A stretch of 64,000 bases of DNA from an uncultured Roseibium sp. (GTDB lineage: Bacteria > Pseudomonadota > Alphaproteobacteria > Rhizobiales > Stappiaceae): contig NZ_OY769915.1 of the NCBI RefSeq assembly GCF_963669205.1, forward strand, positions 3,384,001-3,448,000, in the 5' to 3' direction. A model generated the notes under the pieces. That model did not search any database, was not told where the DNA came from, and was given only the letters and a program-made list of their open reading frames with translations. Below, piece by piece: positions 34,133-43,720 of this stretch; positions within the stretch are counted from its first letter, which is position 1; the number at the start of each line of letters is the position of its first letter. The position numbers were made by a program, and so were the translations under genes.

Positions 34133-34161
34133 TGGTTCGCTCCAAGGATAAGCCGGACTGC

Positions 34162-34185
34162 CCCCCGCACGGTCGCGTGCGGGGG
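34162..34185. terminator. GC-rich hairpin between the 12-heme cytochrome and Rap1a genes
   Basis: CCCCCGCACG and CGTGCGGGGG form a 10-bp stem just 12 bases after the stop of the cytochrome gene (minus strand). No T-run follows, so it may stabilise the mRNA end or attenuate read-through to the Rap1a-like gene. Confidence 0.5.
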
Positions 34186-34196
34186 ACGTGTGCGCA

Positions 34197-36542
34197 TCAT
34201 TGCGCGCTCTTCTTGTCGGCAAGGGCGTGGACGGCCTGATCCATGACGTCCTGGTGTTCCTCATTGCTGAGGAATGCCGGGCTGTTGACCTTGTTCCACA
34301 AGTCCTCGTCCGTCATGTTCTGGTGACAGCCCATGCACAGGCCCGTGCGCTCCATCTTTTCGCGCATGTCCTGCGGTAGCGGACCGGTCAGCGGCCAGTG
34401 GGAACCGACGGTGACGAGCTGCTTGCCGTCCTCCGTCACGATCCGGCTGAGGTCATGATCGAGGCTCGGCACGGCCTGTGACTGCATCTGTGTCTGGTTC
34501 GGGATGATTTCACCCGTCGCCGTTTCCAGATCCACCACGAAGCCCTTGTCATAGCCCTTCATGAACCGGCCGCCCGAGATGCCGTAACCCAGTGCCTTCG
34601 GGTTGTTGTGGCAGCTCTCGCATGTGCGCGCTTCACGGCCTGCGGTGTGCGGCTGCACGGCAGCATGATCGAGCCCCTTCGTGCCGCCGGCATCCGGCGT
34701 CATCCAGGTTTCGTTGTGCGCGACCGTGTTGCCGTCCTTGTCGATGACCGTCGTGATCACCTGGCAGCCGGGCATCAGCGGGCTGACGCGGCCTTCCCCG
34801 TTGATGCCGAGTGTAGGCTCTTCCCAACGCAGGTAGGAGCGTGTCTCGGCGACCTTGCCGGGGCTTGTCAGGCCATTGGTGCCCATGGCGTTGTCGGCGG
34901 TCAGGCCGTTCTCGCCGCGCGAGTTGGCATTGTTGATCCAGTCGACATCGGTCTTGCCTTCGGAATAGTCCACGGTGATATGGCAGCCGTAGCATTGCGG
35001 TGCCCAGTCGGCATGGCAGGCATAGCATTCCATGCTTTCCATGTGCTTTCCGACGCTCATCATGGCGACTTCGGCATTGGGCGACTTCCAGTTTCCGTCA
35101 AGCGCGAGCTGGCGCAGCACCGGCACCTCGAAGTCGAGACCGGAGGCCGAGTGCAGGATCACCTTGTCACCACGGCGGATGACGTTGCCGAGCGGGTTGC
35201 CGCGCGCACTGAGCAGGTATCCGTCTTCCGGCTCGTAGACTTCCGCCATGTACTGCTCGGCGGTCACGTCGTCGGCCAGGCCGCGCGCCGTGTCGCCGAT
35301 ATCGGTGTCGTGTTCTTCCCCGTAGCCCAGCGGCAGTTCCCAGGGAAACTTGGAGACGGTTCCGTGGCAGTCCTCACACTCGATTTCCACCTGGGCCAGG
35401 GTCGTGCCCGGCAGGTTGCCGTCACCATGCATGTCGATCGAGGTGTGGCAGTCCTGGCAGAGCATGCCGCCGGCCGGGTTGCCGTCGCGCGATTCGATGG
35501 AGTGGTGAAGATCGTCTTTGACATAGACGTAGTTCTTGGTGTGAAGCTTGGGTTGCTTGCCGCCTTTCTCGGTATACGGCGATCCGTAGGGGAACTCCAT
35601 GATGCCCTGATAGCTCACGCCGATCCGCTTGCCGCGGTTATGGCAGGAGTTGCAGGTCTCCGACGGAATGCCCGAATACTCCACCTCGCCGACTTTCACC
35701 TTCGACTTGCGTGTCCCCTGCATCTGGTGCGTCAGGAGCTTGCCCGGCTGATCCTTGGCGATCGTCGGGTCACCGCCCTCGTAGAAACCGTCATTCGAAT
35801 AGGGAACGTGGCAGGACGAGCAACCGGCGCCCCGGAAGTCGCCGCGCTTCTCACGGCCGGTCACGCCGACATGGCACCTCTGACACTGCTGGCGCGAATA
35901 GGTGATACCGGCCAAATTGGGATGCTCGGAAATCGCGTCCACATCCACTTCAGGCACCTGTTCCATGGAACTCGGCATCTGGTCCGGATGGGCCTCGATG
36001 AAGGCGACCATGTAGTCCTTATAGGCATCGGTGCCGACGGAGGGGACATTGCCGTCCTCGTCGACCAGGTCGTAGTTGCCATAGACGGAGCGATGCGTAT
36101 CGATCACGCCCCAGGACCACAGGTTGCCCTGCAACTTGCCGGCTTCCGTGTTCATGAGAGACTTGGTCAGACGCTCGGCATAGCCGTCATGGCACTGTCC
36201 GCAGGACTTGTCGGCGATCCAGAGCGCACCCGGATCCGGATAGAACGTGTGCGGCCCCCCGGCATCTGCCAGATCGGCCGGTGTGCCCTGGTGAGCTTCC
36301 GCGGCAGTCAGCCCCTGAGGGTTGCCGCCATGACAGACCACGCAGCCCGCGGGGTCGCCCAGATCGGGACCCATGGCCTCAATGGATTCCATCATCGCAC
36401 CTGAGGTAAACTTCTCGATCCCTTCATGACAGGACATGCAGCCCTTTTCGGCGGCAACGGCCTGATCGACCGTTTCGGGGACCTCTTGTGCATGGGCCGC
36501 TCCGCACAGCAGAAGGCCCAGCGCCAGAATAATTGATCTCAC
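34197..36542 (-). CDS. Exported 12-heme cytochrome c
   Basis: The 781-residue protein starts at GTG 36542 (AAGGAGTC eight bases upstream) with a signal peptide ending AHA. Twelve CxxCH heme sites are visible in order: CMSCH, CVVCH, CGQCH, CQRCH, CSSCH, CNSCH, CQDCH, CEDCH, CYACH, CYGCH, CESCH and CMGCH. No CxxCK or long-spaced heme motif is seen. Between hemes eight and nine lies a region of about 100 residues without hemes. It is a periplasmic electron-transfer or reductase protein; the substrate is unknown, with nitrogen or sulfur oxyanions as guesses. The FNR-type regulator and ccmFHI genes are divergent from it, so it is presumably made under low oxygen and matured by that machinery. Confidence 0.88.
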   Translation of the reverse strand: MRSIILALGLLLCGAAHAQEVPETVDQAVAAEKGCMSCHEGIEKFTSGAMMESIEAMGPDLGDPAGCVVCHGGNPQGLTAAEAHQGTPADLADAGGPHTFYPDPGALWIADKSCGQCHDGYAERLTKSLMNTEAGKLQGNLWSWGVIDTHRSVYGNYDLVDEDGNVPSVGTDAYKDYMVAFIEAHPDQMPSSMEQVPEVDVDAISEHPNLAGITYSRQQCQRCHVGVTGREKRGDFRGAGCSSCHVPYSNDGFYEGGDPTIAKDQPGKLLTHQMQGTRKSKVKVGEVEYSGIPSETCNSCHNRGKRIGVSYQGIMEFPYGSPYTEKGGKQPKLHTKNYVYVKDDLHHSIESRDGNPAGGMLCQDCHTSIDMHGDGNLPGTTLAQVEIECEDCHGTVSKFPWELPLGYGEEHDTDIGDTARGLADDVTAEQYMAEVYEPEDGYLLSARGNPLGNVIRRGDKVILHSASGLDFEVPVLRQLALDGNWKSPNAEVAMMSVGKHMESMECYACHADWAPQCYGCHITVDYSEGKTDVDWINNANSRGENGLTADNAMGTNGLTSPGKVAETRSYLRWEEPTLGINGEGRVSPLMPGCQVITTVIDKDGNTVAHNETWMTPDAGGTKGLDHAAVQPHTAGREARTCESCHNNPKALGYGISGGRFMKGYDKGFVVDLETATGEIIPNQTQMQSQAVPSLDHDLSRIVTEDGKQLVTVGSHWPLTGPLPQDMREKMERTGLCMGCHQNMTDEDLWNKVNSPAFLSNEEHQDVMDQAVHALADKKSAQ

Positions 36543-36651
36543 GGACCCGACTCCTTTTGAGCTTAGTCGTAGCCTTGAGACCGTAGGACGGGTCACGGAA
36601 GCGGTTCCCTGACAATTCGCAGGAAAGGTCGATTACGCGTTTAAAGTTTCA

Positions 36652-36689
36652 ATTGCGAATATTCACAATCACGAAATGATCTAGGTCAT
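36652..36689. promoter_or_regulatory. Two dyads between the cytochrome and FNR-type genes
   Basis: An 18-bp dyad ATTGCGAATATTCACAAT (36652-36669) is palindromic except for one complementary position pair. Next to it, ATGAT CTAG GTCAT (36676-36689) approaches the FNR/FixK box TTGAT-N4-ATCAA. Both lie in the 238-bp divergent intergenic region and suit control by the adjacent FNR-type protein. Confidence 0.5.
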
Positions 36690-36780
36690 GGCCTGTATGA
36701 AACGGCTTTTCTACGCTCCCCCAAGCTGAGTGACAGGGGCCGGTGGGAGAGACCGTGCCGCACTCACGAGCGGGGCGCAT

Positions 36781-37587
36781 ATGAACAGTCACGACATCTC
36801 CATGGGTGGCAAGCTGGAATGCAGCGAAGGCATGTGCCAGTCCAGGCTTTGCCAGCACGTAACCGGTGGCCGTCCGGACAAGAGGCACAAGGTTCTGCAG
36901 CGCGGGGACCGGCTCAGCCTGGGCGAAGGTGCCTGCCGGAAGGTCTGGGTCATCCTTCATGGTATGGCGGCGATCTGCTATGGGCTCTCTGATGGCCGCC
37001 GGCAGATCCTCGGGCTGGAAACCAGCGGCCACATCATGTGCGGTATGAACGGCAGCGGCCAGAACGGTTCCTGGATCGAAGCCCTGAGCGAAACTGTCCT
37101 GTGCGAAATAGACCTGACGAGCCTCGGTTCTCCCGCTTTTCCGGGCGGTCCTCGCAGCGATGGACAGCAACTGGTCACCGAACTCTTTGCGGTCATCCAC
37201 CAGCGGCTGGAAGCCTGCTCGGCCCACCTCGTCACGCTTGGACGGCTCGACAGCACCGAACGCGTAACGCTGTTCCTTGTCGACATGGCAAGCCGTGTCG
37301 GCCGTCCCGTCGGGCAGTCGCTTTACCTGGAACTGCCCATGACGCGCGAGGACATCGCCGACTACCTGGGTCTCAATACGGAAACCATCAGCCGTGTCTT
37401 CTCCCGCCTGAAGAAGAGCAGACTGGTTCAGTTTCCGTCCCGCAGCGCAATTGCGATACCCGATCCGAAAGCGCTCGAACGCCGTTTGCCGGTCGACATC
37501 CCGGATTTTTCATCAACGAGCCACGTCAGCAACTTCCTGTCTGCGGTCAATGCGCCTCAACCCGCGCACGATGGAGCACTCACATGA
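36781..37587 (+). CDS. FNR-type [4Fe-4S] oxygen-sensing regulator
   Basis: The 268-residue Crp/Fnr protein has an N-terminal cluster Cys14-x4-Cys19-x4-Cys24 and Cys108 in LSETVLCEIDL, the counterpart of Cys122 of Escherichia coli FNR (MVCEIPF). This gives four cluster ligands. The helix-turn-helix is MTREDIADYLGLNTETISRVFSRLKKSRLV with the FNR-like E..SR recognition residues. It should activate respiration genes when oxygen is low. The stop overlaps ccmF by ATGA (37584-37587), so regulator and heme-ligation genes are one operon. Confidence 0.88.
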   Translation: MNSHDISMGGKLECSEGMCQSRLCQHVTGGRPDKRHKVLQRGDRLSLGEGACRKVWVILHGMAAICYGLSDGRRQILGLETSGHIMCGMNGSGQNGSWIEALSETVLCEIDLTSLGSPAFPGGPRSDGQQLVTELFAVIHQRLEACSAHLVTLGRLDSTERVTLFLVDMASRVGRPVGQSLYLELPMTREDIADYLGLNTETISRVFSRLKKSRLVQFPSRSAIAIPDPKALERRLPVDIPDFSSTSHVSNFLSAVNAPQPAHDGALT

Positions 37588-39569
37588 TCATCGAATTCGG
37601 ACATTTCTGTCTCGTTCTGGCGCTGATCGTGGCGGTCTTGCAATCCGTTGTGCCGCTCTGGGGCGTCAGGACCGACAATGCCGCGGCCATGCGCTTTGCG
37701 GACCACGCGGCCGAAATCCAGTTCCTGGCCACGGCAACAGCATTTGCCGTTCTGACATACGCCTATGTCGTCTCCGACTTTTCGGTGCTGAACGTCGCTC
37801 TGAACAGTCACTCGGCCAAGCCGATGCTGTACAAGGTGACGGGCGTCTGGGCGAACCACGAAGGTTCGATGCTGCTCTGGGTCCTGATCCTGACGCTCTT
37901 CAGCGTGCTGATCGCCTTCTTCGGCAAGGCCATCCCGGTCAGCGTGCGTTCCATCGTCCTGGCAGTACAGGCGATGATCGGTGTCGGATTTCTGGCCTTT
38001 ATCCTGCTGACGTCCAATCCGTTCGCACGTATTGCCAATCCGCCCCTCGACGGTCAGGGCATGAACCCGTTGCTGCAGGACCCGGGCGTCGCCTTTCATC
38101 CGCCCCTGCTCTATCTCGGCTATGTCGGCTTTTCGACGGCCTTCTCCTTCGCGATTGCCGCGCTTGTGCGCGGTCAGGTCGATCCGAGCTGGGCGCGCTG
38201 GATGAGGCCCTGGGTTCTCCTCGCCTGGTCGGGACTGACAGCGGGCATCGCGCTTGGCAGCTGGTGGGCCTATTACGAGCTCGGCTGGGGTGGCTTCTGG
38301 TTCTGGGATCCGGTCGAAAACGCATCGTTCATGCCGTGGCTACTCGGAACCGCCCTGCTGCATTCGGCGATCGTCGTCGAAAAGCGCGCCGCGCTTTTGA
38401 GCTGGACAATTCTCCTTGCCATCCTGACCTTCGCCCTCAGCCTGATCGGCACCTTCCTGGTGCGTTCGGGCATCCTGTCCTCGGTTCATGCCTTCGCCAA
38501 CGATCCCGAGCGCGGGGTCTTTATCCTGTTTCTTCTGGCCCTTGCCATCGGTGGCGCACTCACGCTGTTTGCCCTCCGGGCCTCCGAGATCAGGGAGGGC
38601 GGAACCTTCGCGACCATTTCGCGTGAAACCGGGCTGCTCATGAACAATGTCCTCCTGAGCGCCTGCACGGTGACGGTCTTTGTCGGCACGCTGTTCCCGC
38701 TCTTCCTGGACGTGGCGACCGGTGACAAGATCACGGTCGGTGCTCCCTACTTCAACAGGACGTTCCTGCCGATATTCGCCGGCGTCGTTCTTCTTGCGGC
38801 GATCGGCCCGTTCCTCTCCTGGAAGCGCGCCAACGTCCGCAAGCTGCGCAAGGACGTCCTGGTCACGAGCCTGGTCACCGCCCTTGTCGGCATCGTGCTG
38901 CTCATTCTGTTCGGAGCGCCCGATCCGGTCAGCGTTTTCGGCGTTGCCATCGCGATCTTTCTGGGCGTTGCGACGCTCTTTGATCTGGCCAGGCGTGCCG
39001 GAGCCGGAACGGCCAGGTGGTCCAGCATTCCCCGCCGGCTTGCCGGCCTGCCGCTGTCCGCATGGGGTCTTTGCCTGGGACATCTCGGCCTGGCTGTCGC
39101 CTCTGCCGGTGTGGTCGCTGCCTCCCTGTGGAGCATCGAGGAAATTCAGACCGTGACACCGGGCGTTCCGGTTGACGTCGGGTCCTATCAGTACACGCTT
39201 GCCGGGGTCGAAAACGGCATGGGACCAAACTACCGCACATCCGTTGCAACGGTTTTGGTCAGCAGAAACGGCCAGGAAGTCACCACCCTTCATCCGGAAC
39301 GCCGCTGGTACCCGGTGGAGCAGAAACCGACCACGGAGGCCGGTATTGAGACGCGCTGGCATGGCGATTTCTACGCCGTTCTTGGCGATCCGGCCGCAAA
39401 CGGCCAGTTCGTGACCCGTTTCTACTACAATCCCGGGGTTCCCTGGATGTGGCTGGGCGCGTTCCTGATTTCGATATCCGGTCTTGTTTCCCTGGCCGAC
39501 CGGCGGCTGCGCCTTGGGGTTCCGACACCCTCGCGCAAGGCGTCCCTGCACCCGCAACCGGCGGAATAG
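37584..39569 (+). CDS. ccmF: Cytochrome c heme lyase subunit CcmF
   Basis: The 661-residue polytopic membrane protein contains the tryptophan-rich WWD heme-binding motif (GWGGFWFWDPVENASFMPW) and the flanking histidines typical of CcmF/NrfE, plus about 14 membrane helices. It transfers heme to CxxCH sites of exported apocytochromes together with CcmH and CcmI. It begins at ATG 37584 inside the FNR gene's stop. Longer frames to the left are shadows of the regulator. No ccmA-E or ccmG genes are nearby, so this is either a split ccm locus or a dedicated second lyase. Confidence 0.93.
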   Translation: MIIEFGHFCLVLALIVAVLQSVVPLWGVRTDNAAAMRFADHAAEIQFLATATAFAVLTYAYVVSDFSVLNVALNSHSAKPMLYKVTGVWANHEGSMLLWVLILTLFSVLIAFFGKAIPVSVRSIVLAVQAMIGVGFLAFILLTSNPFARIANPPLDGQGMNPLLQDPGVAFHPPLLYLGYVGFSTAFSFAIAALVRGQVDPSWARWMRPWVLLAWSGLTAGIALGSWWAYYELGWGGFWFWDPVENASFMPWLLGTALLHSAIVVEKRAALLSWTILLAILTFALSLIGTFLVRSGILSSVHAFANDPERGVFILFLLALAIGGALTLFALRASEIREGGTFATISRETGLLMNNVLLSACTVTVFVGTLFPLFLDVATGDKITVGAPYFNRTFLPIFAGVVLLAAIGPFLSWKRANVRKLRKDVLVTSLVTALVGIVLLILFGAPDPVSVFGVAIAIFLGVATLFDLARRAGAGTARWSSIPRRLAGLPLSAWGLCLGHLGLAVASAGVVAASLWSIEEIQTVTPGVPVDVGSYQYTLAGVENGMGPNYRTSVATVLVSRNGQEVTTLHPERRWYPVEQKPTTEAGIETRWHGDFYAVLGDPAANGQFVTRFYYNPGVPWMWLGAFLISISGLVSLADRRLRLGVPTPSRKASLHPQPAE

Positions 39570-39578
39570 GAGGTTGTG

Positions 39579-40067
39579 ATGCGCACTCTGTTCGGGTCAT
39601 TCCTTGCCGGATTGCTGTCGATCCTGGCCCTTCTCGCCGTTCTATCCGGTCCGGCACTGGCGGTCGATGGCGACGAGATGTTCGCCGATCCGGTCAGGGA
39701 AGCACGTGCGCGGGAGGTCGGACGCCAGCTGCGATGCCTCGTCTGCCAGAACCAGTCGATTTTCGATTCCAATTCGGGCCTCGCCAAGGATCTGCGTGTT
39801 CTGGTCAGGACGCGCATGACCGAGGGCGACTCGGATGCCGAAATCCTCTCCTACATCGCCGACCGCTACGGCGACTACGTGCTGTTGCAGCCAAGGCTTT
39901 CGATCGGGAACGCCATTCTCTGGGCAGCGCCCATCCTCGCCCTGATGTTCGGCCTTGCGGCGATGGCGCTTTACCTGAGATCGCGCGGCACGGGCCGCCC
40001 GGACGTTTCCTTGACTGAAAACGAGCGCGAAGCCGCGCGCAAACTCTTGCGGGAAGGACGGTCATGA
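39579..40067 (+). CDS. ccmH: Cytochrome c maturation protein CcmH
   Basis: The 162-residue protein has a signal peptide (about 1-28), the redox motif RCLVCQNQSIFDSNSGLAKD (CxxC), and a C-terminal membrane helix (about 108-130). It reduces or presents apocytochrome cysteines for heme attachment. ATG 39579 is placed by TAGGAGG six bases upstream; the GTG at 39576 is not preferred. It ends overlapping ccmI by ATGA. Confidence 0.92.
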   Translation: MRTLFGSFLAGLLSILALLAVLSGPALAVDGDEMFADPVREARAREVGRQLRCLVCQNQSIFDSNSGLAKDLRVLVRTRMTEGDSDAEILSYIADRYGDYVLLQPRLSIGNAILWAAPILALMFGLAAMALYLRSRGTGRPDVSLTENEREAARKLLREGRS

Positions 40068-41491
40068 CCATGTTCTGGATACTCTCTTCAACCGCTCTTT
40101 TTCTGTGCGCTGCGTGGCTGGCCTATCCCTTCCTGCGAAGGACCGAAATAGAGCGCGATGAAACCGACGCTGCGCTCACCATCTATCGGGATCAGGCCGA
40201 CGAAATCCGGCGAGACCTGGAGTCCGGTCTGATTTCAAGACAGGAATTCGATGCCGCCCAGCGCGAAATCGAGGCCCGGGCACTGAAAGCCGCGCGCCAC
40301 TCGGTGGGCGGCATGTCGGTGACCCGCAGGTCCCCCCTGACAGCAGGTGTCGTTGTTGCCGCGCTCATTGCCGGCTCTGCCGCAGGTTATGCCTGGCTCG
40401 GTACGGCAGGAGCCGGGGACCGTCCGCTGGCTGGCCGCAAAACGGAGGCACTTGTGCAAAAGGCGCAAGCCGGAGATATCGGCAGCCGGATCGAACTCCT
40501 CGTCGAAACGGTGCAGAAACATCCAGACTCCTTCGAAGACTGGTGGTTGCTGGCAAGGAGCTACGCGGCGACCGGCGACAATGCCTCTGCCGCCGATGCC
40601 TACCGCCGGGCCGCGGAGCTTTCCGGAAATGATCCGGGTGTCCTGTCCGCCTACGCGGAGGCCATGACGCTTGCGAACGGCAACAAGGTGCCCCAGGCGG
40701 CCAGGATCCTGTTTCAGCAGATCCGCGCCGAAACGGGCGATCCGCGTGCGCGCTATTATCTGGCGCTCGCCAAGGCACAGGCACAGGACTTTGACGGTGC
40801 GCTTCAGGACTGGGCAGCGCTCGCCGCCGAATCCGATCCCGATGCCCCCTGGATGCCGCTCGTGCGGCGTGACATCGTCAACATGGCCCGCTTTACCGAA
40901 CGCGATGTATCGGAGTATCTGCCGGACGCCAGCCGTGCGGAGCTCAACAAGGCGGCTGGAAAACAGACGGACGCCGACCAGTTCGCGCTTCTGCGCCGGG
41001 CCACCGCCCTGGACAAACAGCTGGAGAATGATCCCTCGGATTACAAAGGGTGGCAGGAACTCGCCGGGATCCGGGCTGCGCTCGGCGATACGCAGAAAGC
41101 CAAGGCCGCTCTTGAAGCCGCCAGAGACCGATTTTCCGCGGCCCCCTTCATCCTCTCAAAACTCGATGCAACCGCGGCTGACCTGGGTCTGGATCTGGTT
41201 CCAGGCACCAGCGCCACCAACGGGCCCAGCCAGGAAGACATTGCCGCAGCCCAGGACATGTCCGCCGAAGATCAAGCCAGGATGATCGAGGGCATGGTCG
41301 CCGGTCTTGCGGCCAAGCTGGAGGACAATCCCGACAATCCGGACGGTTGGGTGATGCTCGTGCGCTCCTATTCCCACCTGGGAGAAACCGGCAAGGCCGC
41401 GGAAGCAATGGCAAGGGCAAGTGCGCACTATTCGGACAATCCCGAGATCCTGGCAAAGATCCGGGAGAACGTTGCCAGTCTCGTGCAATAG
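40064..41491 (+). CDS. ccmI: Cytochrome c maturation protein CcmI
   Basis: The 475-residue protein has two N-terminal membrane helices (about 3-20 and 90-110) separated by the CcmI cytoplasmic segment (TIYRDQADEIRRDLESGLIS), then a long periplasmic TPR region (for example HPDSFEDWWLLARSYAATGDNASAADAYRRA and NPDGWVMLVRSYSHLGETGKAAEAMARA). It chaperones apocytochromes to CcmFH. Full length, unlike the short NrfG, so it is a true CcmI. Last gene of the fnr-ccmFHI operon. Confidence 0.9.
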   Translation: MTMFWILSSTALFLCAAWLAYPFLRRTEIERDETDAALTIYRDQADEIRRDLESGLISRQEFDAAQREIEARALKAARHSVGGMSVTRRSPLTAGVVVAALIAGSAAGYAWLGTAGAGDRPLAGRKTEALVQKAQAGDIGSRIELLVETVQKHPDSFEDWWLLARSYAATGDNASAADAYRRAAELSGNDPGVLSAYAEAMTLANGNKVPQAARILFQQIRAETGDPRARYYLALAKAQAQDFDGALQDWAALAAESDPDAPWMPLVRRDIVNMARFTERDVSEYLPDASRAELNKAAGKQTDADQFALLRRATALDKQLENDPSDYKGWQELAGIRAALGDTQKAKAALEAARDRFSAAPFILSKLDATAADLGLDLVPGTSATNGPSQEDIAAAQDMSAEDQARMIEGMVAGLAAKLEDNPDNPDGWVMLVRSYSHLGETGKAAEAMARASAHYSDNPEILAKIRENVASLVQ

Positions 41492-41603
41492 AAACACGGC
41501 TCCAGCACGCGGATCGACAGACCGGTCTCGGAAACGGGATCGGTTTGCCTATATATAGGTCCAACCGGCGCGCACCGCGCCGCCCACAATCCGGACCTTC
41601 GTG

Positions 41604-43085
41604 ATGAACGCCAATCCGCCGCTCTTTCAATTCGACAACAGCTACGCCCGCGATCTCGAGGGGTTTTATGTCGCCTGGGAAGGCGCGAAGGTTCCGGAGC
41701 CACAGATCGCGCTGTTCAACTCGGAACTCGCACAGGAGCTCGGGCTGGATGCGAAGTCCCTCGACACGCCCTACGGCGCAAGGATCTTCGCGGGCATCGA
41801 AAGCCCGGAAGGTGCGTCCCCGCTTGCACAGGTTTATGCCGGTCACCAGTTCGGCGGGTTTTCACCCCAGCTCGGCGATGGACGCGCCCTCCTGCTCGGC
41901 GAGGTCATTGACCGAGACGGCAACCGGCGCGACATCCAGCTGAAGGGGTCCGGTCCGACCCCGTTTTCGCGCGGCGGCGACGGCAAGGCGGTCGTCGGTC
42001 CGGTGCTGCGCGAATACATCATCGGCGAGGCCATGCACGCGCTCGGCATTCCGACGACACGGGCGCTTGCCGCGGTGACAACAGGAGAAACGATTTACCG
42101 GGAAGGTCCGAAGCCTGGGGCCGTCCTGACGCGCATTGCCGGCAGCCACCTGCGCGTCGGCACGTTTCAGTTCTTCGCGGCCCGCGGCGAGACCGACAAG
42201 GTGCGCCAGCTTGCCGATTATGCCATCGCCCGTCACGATCCGGACCTGGCGGGCACGGACGACCGCTACCTGAAACTCTTTTCCGGCGTGATGCAGCGTC
42301 AGGCTGACCTGATCGCGCACTGGGTCCTGGTCGGCTTCGTTCACGGCGTCATGAACACGGACAACACGACAATCTCCGGAGAGACGATCGACTACGGCCC
42401 CTGTGCCTTCATCGATGCCTACGACCCGGCGGTCGTGTTCAGTTCGATCGACCATGGCGGGCGCTACGCCTTTGGCCGGCAGCCGGTGATCGCGCAATGG
42501 AACCTTGCGCGTCTTGCCGAGGCCCTGCTCGCCCTGATCGATCCGGACGATCTGGACAAGGCTGTCGAACGGGTCAGCGAAGAACTCGGCCGTTTTCCGG
42601 ACCTCTTCAAAACGGCGTGGCTGAACGGGATGCGCGCCAAACTCGGTCTGCGCACCGAGGCCGAAGGAGATCAGGATCTGGCGGACGCGCTGTTGGCGCA
42701 GATGCAGGAACACGGTATCGACTACACCCTGTTTTTCCGCAAGCTGTCCGACGCAGCCGGTGGTGATTCCAGACCGGTCCTTGGCCTGTTCCCGGAAGAG
42801 AACGGTTTGGAGGCCTGGCTTTCCCGCTGGAACCAGAGGCTTGACGGGGAATCGGACAGCCCAGAAGACACAAGGCAACGGATGAACAGCGCGAACCCGG
42901 TCTACATTCCCCGTAACCACAAGGTTGAGGAAGCGCTCGTTGCAGCGGAATCCGGAGACTATAACCCGGCCCAGAGGCTGCTGGGTGTGCTCGCCGATCC
43001 GTTTGTCGAGCGTGAGGGTTTGGAGGCATATGCCGGCCCGGCGCCTGCGGAGCTCGGCCCCTATCGCACATTTTGTGGAACCTGA
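41604..43085 (+). CDS. selO: SelO family protein adenylyltransferase (YdiU)
   Basis: The 493-residue pseudokinase-fold enzyme shows the SelO signature blocks AGHQFGGFSPQLGDGRALLLGE, DIQLKGSGPTPFSRGGDG, ALGIPTTRALA, HGVMNTDNTTISGETIDYGPCAF and YIPRNHKVEEAL. It transfers AMP to proteins and takes part in redox responses. The C-terminus ends TFCGT; the Cys near the end replaces the selenocysteine/cysteine position of the family. ATG 41604 is adopted (a GTG lies just before). It stands alone between the ccm operon and the TetR gene. Confidence 0.92.
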   Translation: MNANPPLFQFDNSYARDLEGFYVAWEGAKVPEPQIALFNSELAQELGLDAKSLDTPYGARIFAGIESPEGASPLAQVYAGHQFGGFSPQLGDGRALLLGEVIDRDGNRRDIQLKGSGPTPFSRGGDGKAVVGPVLREYIIGEAMHALGIPTTRALAAVTTGETIYREGPKPGAVLTRIAGSHLRVGTFQFFAARGETDKVRQLADYAIARHDPDLAGTDDRYLKLFSGVMQRQADLIAHWVLVGFVHGVMNTDNTTISGETIDYGPCAFIDAYDPAVVFSSIDHGGRYAFGRQPVIAQWNLARLAEALLALIDPDDLDKAVERVSEELGRFPDLFKTAWLNGMRAKLGLRTEAEGDQDLADALLAQMQEHGIDYTLFFRKLSDAAGGDSRPVLGLFPEENGLEAWLSRWNQRLDGESDSPEDTRQRMNSANPVYIPRNHKVEEALVAAESGDYNPAQRLLGVLADPFVEREGLEAYAGPAPAELGPYRTFCGT

Positions 43086-43106
43086 CCAACCTGGCCTTGG
43101 ACTGCG

Positions 43107-43697
43107 TTAGCGGCCCGCCAGTCGTTCGACAAGAAACATCATCTCCCTGTCGAGCGTGTTTTCCGTGAGGCCGACAAACCGGTCCTCAAGACTGATCGCA
43201 ACGAGACCGTGGAGCGCTGCGAAACAGGTACGCGTGCGCGCGGCAAGCGCGTCATCATCGAGACCGCCTTCCAGCTGATGCAAGGGCCTTGCAATGAAGG
43301 CAAGAAGATCGACGAGTTCCTGCACATGGATCTCCGGTGTCGGAGCCCCTTCCGCCATCTTGAGCGCAAACAGCGTGCGCCACAGGTTGCGGTGCTCCTG
43401 CGCGAAGGTCAGATAGGCCCGCGCCAGCGCCTTCAACTGCTCGAGCGGATCTGACACCCCCTCCACGGCTGCCGCCATCGCCGCCTTGATCCGGGCCAGG
43501 GTGACCGTATCGACTGCGGTTACCAGCGCATCCTGATCCTCGTAGTGCTTGTAGACCGAGCCGACCGAGTATCCCGCATCGGCCGCGATCTTGCGGATCT
43601 GCACCGACTCCAAGCCACCTGCTTCGACGGCCTTGACCGCAGCTTCCAGAACCCGCCGCTGCGTTTCCTCGCTCTTAGCCTTTTGAATGCCGGCCAT
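43107..43697 (-). CDS. TetR-family regulator
   Basis: The 196-residue protein has a TetR DNA-binding N-terminus (RRVLEAAVKAVEAGGLESVQIRKIAADAGYSVGSVYKHYEDQDALV) and a ligand-binding helical domain. It faces the pspA-like, yiaA-like and aas genes across two TGAAC-N3-GTTCA operators, so it likely represses that lipid-related operon and itself. The ligand may be an acyl-CoA or fatty acid, judging by the operon, but this is inference. Confidence 0.88.
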   Translation of the reverse strand: MAGIQKAKSEETQRRVLEAAVKAVEAGGLESVQIRKIAADAGYSVGSVYKHYEDQDALVTAVDTVTLARIKAAMAAAVEGVSDPLEQLKALARAYLTFAQEHRNLWRTLFALKMAEGAPTPEIHVQELVDLLAFIARPLHQLEGGLDDDALAARTRTCFAALHGLVAISLEDRFVGLTENTLDREMMFLVERLAGR

Positions 43698-43720
43698 TAA
43701 CCACGCCCCTTGCTTAAAAG

